Shown piece by piece: positions 51,681-60,184 of a stretch of 64,000 nt of DNA. Both the position numbers and the translations under genes were made by a program. A model generated the notes under the pieces. It saw only the letters and a program-made list of their open reading frames with translations. It was not told where the DNA came from and did not search any database. The stretch lies in contig CAYWLG010000008.1 in the NCBI GenBank assembly GCA_964459385.1, forward strand, positions 1-64,000, read 5' to 3'. This DNA is from UBA6107 sp964459385. Its GTDB lineage: Bacteria; Chloroflexota; Anaerolineae; Anaerolineales; Anaerolineaceae. Numbering within the stretch: the stretch's first letter is position 1; each line of letters begins with the position of its first letter.

Positions 51681-54379
51681 TTGTTTTCCGGTCGTTTATG
51701 CAAAGGCAGCGTGAAGGCGAAGGTCATTCCCGCTCCTTTGTTATTGTAGGCTACGATTTGACCACCATGTGTTTCAATGATCCCTTTACAAATGGAGAGT
51801 CCCAATCCGGTTCCGGTGATGCTTTTGTGCTCAGCACCTCTGAAAAATTTATCAAATACCCTGTTGATCTCCTCTTGTGTGAGGGAGGTGCCAAAATCAC
51901 GAACTTGAATTTTTACTTCACTTTCAGTGGAGTTTGCGGTGATTTCTATGGGGGTTATTTCTGGCGAATACTTGCAAGCGTTATCGATCAGATTTGCCAG
52001 AACTTGAGCGATCAAAGTTACATCACAATACACAAGGGGCAAATCTTGGGCTATTGTTACTTCAACATTTCTGTTTTTTAGCCGTGAAGAATACTGCTGC
52101 AAGACCGAACCAATTAAATCCTGCATATCTACCCACTCTAAATTTAGTTGGACTCTTCCTGCTTCAAGTCGAGTCATGTTAAGTAAATTTTCTACGAGCA
52201 AATTCAGGTTTCGGGCTTGCCCGATTGCAGAGACCAGCAGATCCATTCGAGTCTCTTCATCCATTTTTTGCGCCGAATGGCGATGTTTCTCCGAATCCAC
52301 CAGCGTGGTTAATACCCCGGTAATCGAAGAGAGGGGAGTGCGCAGTTCATGTGAGATGGAGTTAAGTAGAGCAGATTGTAATTTCTCTGTGTTACGCAGC
52401 ATTTCAGCTTGAGACGCTGATTTTGCCAGTAAAGCTCGTTCTAATGCGAGAGCTGTAAGATTGGCAAGCCCTTCCAACTGCATTCGTTGTTCAATTGAGA
52501 GCGGCGGTTCGCCTTTGGCGGCTTTGATTCCGAGAACGCCGACTGCCCCATTTGAAGTTAATAAAGGGATAAACCGTAACGCTGTAGCCGGCAGTGTATC
52601 CGTTCCATGGCCGGCAGAAAGGTTGTTTTTATAGGCCCATTCTGCCACGGCAAGCTCGTCTTCGTTTAGCGAAACTTCAGAATTGCTTGCCCTGATCTGT
52701 AAGCCCCCATTATCTGGCAGGAGAATGATCGCTTCTCTGCTTAAAATGCTGTTGATGCTCTTGTTTGCAATCTGAATTACCTGTTCGAGCGTAATTGCAC
52801 CGGTCAGTTCACGGCTGTAGTTGAAGAGAGATTGATTTAAACGATCCTTTCGCTGCATGGCATTGACCTGGTCACGCAAAAGAGCCGCAGAACTGCTTAT
52901 GATCAGGCCAACTGCCAAAAGGCCTGCAAACGTGATTAAGTACTGGGTGTCATAGACGGTAAAAGTAAGGGTAGGATCAATAAAAAAGAAATCAAAACAA
53001 AGGACGCTGATAAAAGATGCCAAAATGGCTGGCCCCCGCCCAAGGTAAAGCGCCGCAATGACCACTGCCAGCAGATACACCATGACCAGATTGGTCGGAT
53101 CTAAAAATTGCTTTAGCGGGATGCCCAGAAGTGTGGCAGTACCCACAAGCAAAAGACCAATTATGTACTTCCAAAATGAATGGTTTGAGTCTAAATGAGC
53201 ACGAGAGCTCCGAATGGGTATGCCATGTGGAGTGTCCCTGTCACTTACAACATAAACATCAATTGAGCCGCTTCCGCGAATGATTTGATCAATAACTGAG
53301 CCGCGCAGGATTTCGATCATACGTGGTCTGAAAGGTTTACCGGCGATGATTTTGGTTATATTGTGTTCGTGGGCAAACTTTATCACTTCCTCAGATACTG
53401 ACTCCCCGCTGACGTCGCTTACCTTTGCCCCTAACTCTTCTGCAAGGGTCAAAAAATGTTGCACCCTGGAGCGGTTTTCTGAGGGCATCTTCAGGTGTTG
53501 GGGGGTCTCAACGAAAAGTACATACCAGTCTGCATTAAGGTCGTCAGCCAAACGCTTCCCTGAACGGATCAGCCTTTCAGCCAGGGGATGTGAACTGATG
53601 CATACGAGGATGCGCTCGGCGGCTGGCCAGGGACCGGCAATGGACTCATGCCGCATATAATTGAGCATCTGATTATCGACCCGGTTGGCAGCCCGGCGCA
53701 ACGAAAGCTCACGCAGGGCGGTAAGATTGCCCTTGCGAAAGAACTTCTCGAGAGCCCGCATGGCCTGATCAGAGATATACACTTTGCCATCTCTTAAGCG
53801 CTGCAAGAGTTCATCGGTGGGCAGATCAATAAGCTCAATTTCATCGGCCTCGTCGATCAGCCGGTCGGGAATCTTCTCACGAACGACCACACCGGTGATC
53901 TGTTGTACTACATCTTGCAAGCTTTCCAGGTGTTGAATGTTGACGGTGGAATAGACGTCAATACCGGCGTTCAGCAGTTCTTCAACATCCATGTAACGTT
54001 TGGGATGCCGGGAGCCCGGAGCATTGGTGTGCGCAAGTTCGTCCACCAGCACCAATTGTGGGCGGCGGGCCAGTATGCAATCCAGGTCCATTTCACTTAA
54101 GCTGGTGCCGCGGTATTCCACCGTTCGCCTGGGCATGAGTTCAAGCCCATCCAGCAGGTTTTCAGTCTCTTTGCGCCCGTGGGTTTCGGCGTAACCGACC
54201 ACCACGTCCACCTTTTCATCCATACGCTGGTGCGCTGCCTCAAGCATGGCGTAAGTTTTCCCCACGCCTGCCACGTAGCCGAGGAAGATCTTCAGTTTGC
54301 CGCGTTTGGACTTTTCTTCATCCGCCTGAATTTGGGCAAGCAGTTTATCGGGATCGGGACGTTGTAGTTCGTTGACCAT
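51677..54379 (-). CDS. kdpD: Potassium-sensing histidine kinase KdpD
   Basis: The 900-residue kinase has the N-terminal KdpD domain with a Walker A motif (GYVAGVGKT, residues 34-42), a Usp-like domain (about 250-375) and four membrane helices (about 400-500). A GAF domain, HisKA with H677 (SISHELRTPLSSITG) and an ATPase domain follow. All parts of the classical E. coli-type KdpD are present. It is 4 bp after kdpC and coupled to kdpE. Confidence 0.96.
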   Translation of the reverse strand: MVNELQRPDPDKLLAQIQADEEKSKRGKLKIFLGYVAGVGKTYAMLEAAHQRMDEKVDVVVGYAETHGRKETENLLDGLELMPRRTVEYRGTSLSEMDLDCILARRPQLVLVDELAHTNAPGSRHPKRYMDVEELLNAGIDVYSTVNIQHLESLQDVVQQITGVVVREKIPDRLIDEADEIELIDLPTDELLQRLRDGKVYISDQAMRALEKFFRKGNLTALRELSLRRAANRVDNQMLNYMRHESIAGPWPAAERILVCISSHPLAERLIRSGKRLADDLNADWYVLFVETPQHLKMPSENRSRVQHFLTLAEELGAKVSDVSGESVSEEVIKFAHEHNITKIIAGKPFRPRMIEILRGSVIDQIIRGSGSIDVYVVSDRDTPHGIPIRSSRAHLDSNHSFWKYIIGLLLVGTATLLGIPLKQFLDPTNLVMVYLLAVVIAALYLGRGPAILASFISVLCFDFFFIDPTLTFTVYDTQYLITFAGLLAVGLIISSSAALLRDQVNAMQRKDRLNQSLFNYSRELTGAITLEQVIQIANKSINSILSREAIILLPDNGGLQIRASNSEVSLNEDELAVAEWAYKNNLSAGHGTDTLPATALRFIPLLTSNGAVGVLGIKAAKGEPPLSIEQRMQLEGLANLTALALERALLAKSASQAEMLRNTEKLQSALLNSISHELRTPLSSITGVLTTLVDSEKHRHSAQKMDEETRMDLLVSAIGQARNLNLLVENLLNMTRLEAGRVQLNLEWVDMQDLIGSVLQQYSSRLKNRNVEVTIAQDLPLVYCDVTLIAQVLANLIDNACKYSPEITPIEITANSTESEVKIQVRDFGTSLTQEEINRVFDKFFRGAEHKSITGTGLGLSICKGIIETHGGQIVAYNNKGAGMTFAFTLPLHKRPENK

Positions 54380-54383
54380 AAGA

Positions 54384-54956
54384 TTATTGTAGCTTATCCA
54401 GAGCCAGATTTAACTTCAAAACGTTGACCACGGGTTCGCCAAAAATTCCTAACCAGCGCCCCTGCGTGTTCGCCTGGATGAGTTCGTTCACACTTTCCAG
54501 GCTCAGACCACGCGCTTTCGCCACGCGCTGGGCCTGATATTGAGCCGCTGCCACGCTAATGTTGGGGTCCAATCCGCTGCCTGAAGAGGTGACCAGATCC
54601 ACGGGAATCGGCAAACGATTTTCCGGGTCGGCAGCCTTAAGTGCCTGCAGGCGTGCCTCGACCTCAGACTGCAAGGCCGGGTTGAGCACGCTCAGGTTGG
54701 AGCCACCTGAGATTGAGGCATTGTAAGGCTGACCGGCAGTGGCTGAAAGCCGTCCCCAAAAATATTCTGGTTGGTCGAACTGCTGACCAAGCAGTTCTGA
54801 GCCTACCACCTGGCCGTTTTGGGTGATCAAGCTGCCATTTGCCTGGAACGGAAAGAGCACCTGTGCAAGCCCTGTGACGGTAAGCGGATAAAGAAGCCCG
54901 GTCAGAAGGGTGAAAAGACCCAGTAAAACGATTGCGGGTCGTAAAATCTGTTTCAT
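54384..54956 (-). CDS. kdpC: K+-transporting ATPase subunit KdpC
   Basis: KdpC is the single-helix accessory subunit (190 residues) that raises the ATP affinity of KdpB. It shows the N-terminal membrane helix, GSELLGQQF, FWGRLSAT, DLVTSSGSGLDPNIS and AQRVAKARG. The ATG at 54956 overlaps the stop of the small gene upstream (ATGA) and has GGAG six bases ahead; a start 10 codons earlier would lie within that gene. Confidence 0.95.
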   Translation of the reverse strand: MKQILRPAIVLLGLFTLLTGLLYPLTVTGLAQVLFPFQANGSLITQNGQVVGSELLGQQFDQPEYFWGRLSATAGQPYNASISGGSNLSVLNPALQSEVEARLQALKAADPENRLPIPVDLVTSSGSGLDPNISVAAAQYQAQRVAKARGLSLESVNELIQANTQGRWLGIFGEPVVNVLKLNLALDKLQ

Positions 54957-55213
54957 TTTTGCTCCAATTTCTTTTGTTTTTCGCATTTAGCAGACATCTT
55001 TTCTAGAGTGTCTTGTGAAACGATAAAGTTTGCCTCGTTATGATTGATCCAGGAGAAGAGAACCATCAGCAGCACGAGCAATAACCCTATCGCGATGAGG
55101 GTATGTTCGCTCTGAGTAAGCGGCAGGGTGTCTTCAAAGTAGTAGAGAGCTATAAAGCCAGCCACCAGCAGGATGGCTGAAAACCAATGAAAGAATTCAT
55201 TCAATTTTTTCAT
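54953..55213 (-). CDS. Unknown two-helix membrane protein inside the kdp operon
   Basis: This 86-residue protein lies between kdpB (13 bp) and kdpC (overlap of 4 bp), where the classical operon has nothing. It has two membrane helices (about 8-26 and 38-55) and a charged C-terminal tail (about 60-86) rich in Lys and Glu, facing the cytoplasm. GGAGAAGT precedes the ATG at 55213. Coupled translation with kdpC suggests a part in the Kdp complex, for example assembly or stability. I do not recognise the family. Confidence 0.75.
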   Translation of the reverse strand: MKKLNEFFHWFSAILLVAGFIALYYFEDTLPLTQSEHTLIAIGLLLVLLMVLFSWINHNEANFIVSQDTLEKMSAKCEKQKKLEQK

Positions 55214-55226
55214 TTTTACTTCTCCA

Positions 55227-57314
55227 TTAATGCACCCAGGCAGATGCAGAGATCAACATGTCGATCAATTTGATGCCAATGAACGGGGCGATCAGACCGC
55301 CCAGTCCATAGATGAGCAGATTGTCGCGCAGCAGTAGTTCGGCACCTTTGGGACGGTAGGGAACCCCTTTGAGGGCCAGTGGGATGAGCGCAATGATGAT
55401 CAGGGCGTTAAAAATCACCGCCGAGAGGATGGCACTTTCCGGGCTGTGCAGGTGCATGAAGTTGAGCAACTGCAACTGCGGGTAGGTAGAGGCGAAGGCT
55501 GCCGGAATGATGGCAAAATATTTAGACACATCATTCGCGATGCTGAACGTGGTGAGTGAGCCGCGCGTCATCAGCAATTGTTTGCCGATCTCTACGATCT
55601 CGATCAGTTTGGTAGGGTTGCTATCCAGGTCTACCATGTTGGCGGCTTCACGGGCGGGTTGGGTGCCTGTGTTCATGGCTACCGCCACATCGGCCTGAGC
55701 CAGAGCGGGAGCGTCGTTGGTGCCGTCGCCGGTCATGGCCACCAATTTACCACTGTTTTGATATTCACGGATCAGGGCCAGTTTTTTCTCCGGGGTGGCC
55801 TGAGCTAAAAAGTCATCCACCCCGGCTTCTACTGCGATGGCTGCTGCAGTAAGCGGGTTGTCTCCGGTGATCATGACCGTTTTGATACCCATGCGCCGTA
55901 ACTGGTTGAAGCGTTCCTTTAATCCGCCTTTGACGATGTCTTTCAGGTGAATGACTCCAAGGGGGCGGGCATTCTTGACCACCACCAGCGGGGTGCCTCC
56001 TGAACGGGCGATGGAATCGACGATGGTCTTCAGCTCTTCAGGGATGGGTTCGTGGTTGCGTTCCATGAAGGCAAAAATGGCGTCGGGCGAACCTTTGCGA
56101 ATCTGCACGCCGTCATAATTGACACCGCTCATGCGGCTCTGTGCCGTAAAGGGAATGAAGCGCATGCCTTGCGGGGCGTCACTTGTGGGAGTGAGCGTGC
56201 GTCCGCGCAGATCGAACTTCTCTTTGGCCAGCACGACCACTGAACGACCTTCCGGTGTCTCATCTGAGAGAGAGGAAAGCTGGGCAGCGTCAGCCAGTTC
56301 GGTTGGTGAAACGTGTGCAAGCGGGATGAAATCCACCGCCTGGCGATTACCCAGAGTGATGGTGCCCGTCTTGTCGAGCAAGAGCACGTCTACATCGCCG
56401 GCGGCTTCCACGGCACGGCCTGAAAGAGCGATGACATTGCGTTGGATCAGGCGATCCATGCCGGCAATGCCGATGGCTGAAAGCAGCCCGCCGATGGTGG
56501 TGGGAATAAGGCAAATGAGCAGAGCTACCAGCACAGTGATAGTGATGGGAGTGCCCTGGCCGCTCACTTTGATGCTGTAAAGCGAGTATGGCAGCAAGGT
56601 AATGCACACTACCAGAAAGATGATGGTGAACGAGGCCAACAAGATGCTCAAGGCAATCTCATTGGGGGTCTTGTGACGTTTCGCGCCTTCCACCAGGTTG
56701 ATCATACGGTCCAAAAAGCCTTCGCCGGGGTTTGCCGAGACTTTGACCACCAACCAGTCTGAGAGGATTCGTGTTCCGCCGGTAACGGCGCTGCGATCTC
56801 CACCTGATTCGCGAATCACTGGTGCAGATTCACCGGTGACGGCCGACTCATCCACTGAGGCGATGCCATCAACAATCTCACCATCGGCAGGTAAAATATC
56901 GCCGCTTTCCACCATAAACAAGTCGCCCTGACGCAGCACTGAAGAGGCGATCATTGTATATTGGTCAGGCAAGATGCCTTTCTCAAAAGGGTGAGTCAGC
57001 TTTTTGGCCATAGTATCTTTACGAGTATTACGCAGAGCCTCTGCCTGGGCCTTGCCGCGACCTTCGGCTAATGCTTCTGAAAAGTTGGCAAAGAGAACGG
57101 TGAACCATAGCCACACCGTGATGGCGCCAATGAACCAGGGGGAGGCTTCACCCTGGCCGATCAGTGACTGGATTAACAGACCGGTGGTCAACAGGCTGCC
57201 GATCTCCACAACGAACATGACCGGATTGTGGATCATGTGGCGCGGATCTAATTTGATGAGCGAATCGAACGCAGCGCGTTTATATAATTGAATTTTTGAA
57301 GTTGATGCTTTCAT
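55227..57314 (-). CDS. kdpB: K+-transporting P-type ATPase subunit KdpB
   Basis: KdpB is the 695-residue catalytic subunit. It shows the phosphorylated aspartate D314 in DKTGTITLG, the TGES phosphatase loop (VTGESAPV), and GDGTNDAPALAQADVAVAMN of the hinge. The membrane helices of a class IA P-type ATPase are present. It starts 1 bp after kdpA. In the complex it hydrolyses ATP to drive K+ from KdpA. Confidence 0.97.
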   Translation of the reverse strand: MKASTSKIQLYKRAAFDSLIKLDPRHMIHNPVMFVVEIGSLLTTGLLIQSLIGQGEASPWFIGAITVWLWFTVLFANFSEALAEGRGKAQAEALRNTRKDTMAKKLTHPFEKGILPDQYTMIASSVLRQGDLFMVESGDILPADGEIVDGIASVDESAVTGESAPVIRESGGDRSAVTGGTRILSDWLVVKVSANPGEGFLDRMINLVEGAKRHKTPNEIALSILLASFTIIFLVVCITLLPYSLYSIKVSGQGTPITITVLVALLICLIPTTIGGLLSAIGIAGMDRLIQRNVIALSGRAVEAAGDVDVLLLDKTGTITLGNRQAVDFIPLAHVSPTELADAAQLSSLSDETPEGRSVVVLAKEKFDLRGRTLTPTSDAPQGMRFIPFTAQSRMSGVNYDGVQIRKGSPDAIFAFMERNHEPIPEELKTIVDSIARSGGTPLVVVKNARPLGVIHLKDIVKGGLKERFNQLRRMGIKTVMITGDNPLTAAAIAVEAGVDDFLAQATPEKKLALIREYQNSGKLVAMTGDGTNDAPALAQADVAVAMNTGTQPAREAANMVDLDSNPTKLIEIVEIGKQLLMTRGSLTTFSIANDVSKYFAIIPAAFASTYPQLQLLNFMHLHSPESAILSAVIFNALIIIALIPLALKGVPYRPKGAELLLRDNLLIYGLGGLIAPFIGIKLIDMLISASAWVH

Positions 57315-57315
57315 G

Positions 57316-59061
57316 TTAAGAACCTACCATGATCAAATGTTCCACTAATGGGCCCAGTGATAGCGCAGGCACGAAGTTAAGCGCACCCACAATAAGGATT
57401 ATCGTAATCAGCCAGATAATGAAAAGAGCCGAGGTAGTAGAAAGGGTGCCTGCCCCAGCGGGGGCCTTTTTTTTGGCGGCCAGCGAGCCGGCTAATGCCA
57501 GAGTAGGCAAGATTAGCCAGAAGCGACCAATCAACATGGAAAATGCACCGGCTATGTTGTAAAAGAAAGAATTGCCCGAAAGACCGGCAAACGCGCTGCC
57601 ATTGTTATTGGCCTGAGAGGTGAAAGCATACAGGATCTCGCTGAAGGCGTGCGGCCCCGAGTTGAGCACGGCAGCTTGCCCGGTTTTTGTGACCACTGCC
57701 AGCGCTGTCATCCCCAACACTACCATAGGCATGATAAGAATGATCAGCGCGGCCATTTTCATCTCAAAGGGTTCGATCTTTTTCCCCAGGTATTCAGGCG
57801 TACGGCCTACCATCAAACCGGCCACAAAAACGGCCACGATCACAAATATCAACATGCCATACATGCCGGAACCAACACCGCCGAAGACGACTTCGCCTAA
57901 TTGCATGAGCAATAAGAGCGCCAAACCGCCCAAAGGGGTGAACGAATCGTGCATGCTGTTCACCGCGCCGTTCGATGTGGCGGTTGTGGTAGCGGCGAAT
58001 AATGCTGAAGCCGAGATGCCGAAGCGGGCTTCCTTGCCTTCCATGTTGCCGCCGGGCTGGATGAACGAAGCGCTCTGGTCAACGCCAAGGCGATCGAAAA
58101 GCGGATTACCGGCAGCTTCGGCGGAATAAACCAGGGTTGTAAAGGCCAGCAGAAGAACCAGCATAGCCAATAGGATAGCCCAACCCTGGCGCGTATCGCC
58201 TACCATCTTGCCGAAGGTGTAGGTCAATGAAGCAGGTAATACTACTTGAGCCAACATGAGCAAAAGATTGGTAAGCGCATTTGGGTTTTCGAAGGGGTGG
58301 GAAGCGTTGGCGTTAAAAAAACCACCGCCATTGGTTCCCAGGTGTTTAATGGCCAGTTGTGAGGCTACCGGCCCGAGGGTGATGGTTTGCTGGGTAACAG
58401 TTTCACCAGAAGCGCCCACGAATGGCTGAGTTAAATTAGCTTGTACCGACCCAGAAAAGGTTTGCGGAACCCCCTGGGAGATGAACACCACAGACAGGAG
58501 CAGCGAGATTGGCAGCAGCACATAAAGCACACTGCGGGTCAGATCCACCCAAAAATTACCAAGTGTCTTGGCGTTGTGGCGTGCCAGCGCTCTGGTGAGG
58601 GCCAAAAAAACAGTAATGCCAGTCGCAGCCGAAAGAAAGTTCTGTACCGCTAAACCAGCCATTTGTGTAAAATATGCCAGGGTACTCTCACCGGCGTAAT
58701 TCTGCCAGTTGGTGTTGGTCACAAAGCTGACCGCCGTGTTGAAGGCCAGATCGGGTGCAACCGCTTTCATCCCAGCGGGATTGAAAGGGAAGTCACCCTG
58801 AATGCGTTGCATCAAATAGAGCAGCAAAATGCCAAAGAAGTTAAAGACCAGCAACGCGACCGCGTAGGTCTTCCAACCCATCTCGGCAGAAGCATCCACT
58901 CCCGACAGACGGTAAAAAAATCGCTCCACCGGAGCAAGCACTCTGCTCAAGAAGGTTTTTTCTCCCTGGAAGACCTTGGCCATATAAGTGCCCAATGGCT
59001 TGACAAGCAAGACCAGGAGGATGAAGAATAACAAGATTTGCAGCCAGCCGATGAGAGTCAT
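57316..59061 (-). CDS. kdpA: K+-transporting ATPase subunit KdpA
   Basis: This 581-residue subunit is the potassium-selective channel of the Kdp complex, derived from superfamily of K+ transporters. It has ten or so helices and four pore loops, including TNTNWQNY, GTNGGGFFNANASHPFENP, TTTATSNGAVNSMHDS and TSQANNNGSAF. The ATG at 59061 overlaps the kdpF stop (ATGA). Confidence 0.97.
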   Translation of the reverse strand: MTLIGWLQILLFFILLVLLVKPLGTYMAKVFQGEKTFLSRVLAPVERFFYRLSGVDASAEMGWKTYAVALLVFNFFGILLLYLMQRIQGDFPFNPAGMKAVAPDLAFNTAVSFVTNTNWQNYAGESTLAYFTQMAGLAVQNFLSAATGITVFLALTRALARHNAKTLGNFWVDLTRSVLYVLLPISLLLSVVFISQGVPQTFSGSVQANLTQPFVGASGETVTQQTITLGPVASQLAIKHLGTNGGGFFNANASHPFENPNALTNLLLMLAQVVLPASLTYTFGKMVGDTRQGWAILLAMLVLLLAFTTLVYSAEAAGNPLFDRLGVDQSASFIQPGGNMEGKEARFGISASALFAATTTATSNGAVNSMHDSFTPLGGLALLLLMQLGEVVFGGVGSGMYGMLIFVIVAVFVAGLMVGRTPEYLGKKIEPFEMKMAALIILIMPMVVLGMTALAVVTKTGQAAVLNSGPHAFSEILYAFTSQANNNGSAFAGLSGNSFFYNIAGAFSMLIGRFWLILPTLALAGSLAAKKKAPAGAGTLSTTSALFIIWLITIILIVGALNFVPALSLGPLVEHLIMVGS

Positions 59062-59150
59062 TCAAATTTCTCCGTAGAAAGCAGTGCTGCGAATAGATAG
59101 ACCAGCAGCAACAGGGCGACGATTCCAGCGATCCAATAAAGCGTGTTCAT
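59058..59150 (-). CDS. kdpF: K+-transporting ATPase subunit KdpF
   Basis: This 30-residue single-helix peptide (N-terminal MNTLYWIAGIVALLLL) is the size and character of KdpF, which stabilises the KdpABC complex as a lipid-like subunit. It lies directly upstream of kdpA with an ATGA overlap, which confirms the call although the gene is very short. GAGGATAACC precedes the ATG. Confidence 0.9.
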   Translation of the reverse strand: MNTLYWIAGIVALLLLVYLFAALLSTEKFE

Positions 59151-59152
59151 GG

Positions 59153-59242
59153 TTATCCTCTTATCTTTTCAAAACCTGCCAACAGGGCAAGTGAAAGCAG
59201 CAAAAAGATGACAATACAAAATGTAAAAAGCAGATCCAACAT
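59153..59242 (-). CDS. 29-residue single-helix protein at the head of the kdp operon
   Basis: An ATG at 59242 with a perfect GGAGGA (59246-59251) opens a 29-residue frame that ends in TAA 2 bp before kdpF. The product is one hydrophobic helix (residues 3-23, MLDLLFTFCIVIFLLLSLAL) with a short KIRG tail. It resembles KdpF but is distinct in sequence, so it may be a second KdpF-like subunit or a leader peptide. Confidence 0.7.
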   Translation of the reverse strand: MLDLLFTFCIVIFLLLSLALLAGFEKIRG

Positions 59243-59261
59243 TGTTCCTCCGATGCCCACT

Positions 59262-59298
59262 GTTATACGCGAGCCGGAGTTAAGATGGTGTTAAGATG
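59262..59298 (-). promoter_or_regulatory. kdp promoter with candidate KdpE operator
   Basis: On the minus strand two CATCTTAA repeats (59280-59287 and 59291-59298 on the plus strand as TTAAGATG) have an 11-bp period, typical for OmpR-family dimers. They are followed after 11 bp by TATAAC (59262-59267), a -10 element. There is no -35, as in PhoB-type class II promoters. Transcription would begin near 59255, about 13 nt before the first small gene. Confidence 0.6.
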
Positions 59299-59313
59299 AA
59301 CAAGATGGGGAAA

Positions 59314-59342
59314 CAAAAAACCGCAGACATCTTCGTCTGCGG
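59314..59342 (-). terminator. Terminator after the CDGSH gene
   Basis: CCGCAGAC (59321-59328) pairs with GTCTGCGG (59335-59342) around 6 nt. On the minus strand TTTTTTG follows. It shields the kdp promoter from upstream transcription. Confidence 0.92.
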
Positions 59343-59364
59343 TTGAAATTTCAGCCTTACAAGT

Positions 59365-60096
59365 TTATTTTTTGCCTTGCTGCTTTTTGAGCTTTTCTTC
59401 CTGGAGCGTGCGGTGCGTGCCATCACAATAAGGTTTTTTGCAGGATTCACCACAGTTACACAGGGTGACGCGGTTGTGCGTTTCAAAGGGCTGACCATCG
59501 GCGCGCTCAATGGGAATGTTGCCGGTTACCCAGAATGGGCCCTCGATGGGGCCGTATTCGGTGATCTCGGTGGTCTGGGCGATCTGCATGGGCAGATCCG
59601 GCTCGATATCGGTTTCGCCTGCTTTCATGGCATAAACATAAGCGGCCGAGGGGCAGCGCTCGATCATGGCGATGATCTCGGCGCGCACGCTGGGCTCACT
59701 AGTTTTAGAGATCATTTCGTCAATGCTGGTGAGGCGGTTGGCGCAAAAGCCTGAGTTCATGCAAAGATAGTCGTCTTTTTTGACCACGATGCCTTCGCCG
59801 CCTTCCAGCACTTGCTGCCGCTCGGCGCGGGGAGTGGTATCGGCCGTTTCGGTGCCGTCAAATTCAAAATCGTTATGGGCGCCGTCACAGAAGGGCATTT
59901 CCAGGCTGCGTCCGCAGCGGCACAGCTTATACTCTTCCTTTAAAGGGAACTCGCCGTCTTTCTTCCAGGTGAGGGGTTCACCATATTCAGAAACCACTTG
60001 GGTTTTGTGCACGAGCGGGATGCTGCCGTAAACCTTATAAGCCCCGTCGGGTCGAACGACAATTTTTGGGGTGTTGTTTTCGTCATTTTCAGACAT
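59365..60096 (-). CDS. Twin-CDGSH iron-sulfur protein
   Basis: The 243-residue protein has two CDGSH motifs, C59/C61/C70/H74 and C213/C215/C224/H228 (in CRCGRSLEMPFCDGAHN and CNCGESCKKPYCDGTHR). Each binds a labile [2Fe-2S] cluster. Between them is a segment with C112, C118 and C148, like the Fer4_19/DUF1271 divergent ferredoxin domain. No membrane anchor is seen, so unlike mitoNEET it is soluble. It likely works in electron transfer or redox/iron sensing. The ATG at 60096 follows GGAGG; an upstream GTG overlaps that site and was rejected. Confidence 0.88.
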   Translation of the reverse strand: MSENDENNTPKIVVRPDGAYKVYGSIPLVHKTQVVSEYGEPLTWKKDGEFPLKEEYKLCRCGRSLEMPFCDGAHNDFEFDGTETADTTPRAERQQVLEGGEGIVVKKDDYLCMNSGFCANRLTSIDEMISKTSEPSVRAEIIAMIERCPSAAYVYAMKAGETDIEPDLPMQIAQTTEITEYGPIEGPFWVTGNIPIERADGQPFETHNRVTLCNCGESCKKPYCDGTHRTLQEEKLKKQQGKK

Positions 60097-60184
60097 GTGA
60101 TCCTCCACAAATAAGCTGGATAGCCTGAATTATACTGTGAAAAAACTTTCCAACCCTGAAACGCTGGTTGGAAAGTTGCATCGG

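Noticed and set aside
59243..59364. c-di-AMP riboswitch ahead of kdp
   Set aside because: Such riboswitches often control potassium uptake, but the predicted leader is about 13 nt, and the only strong hairpin upstream is the terminator of the CDGSH gene.
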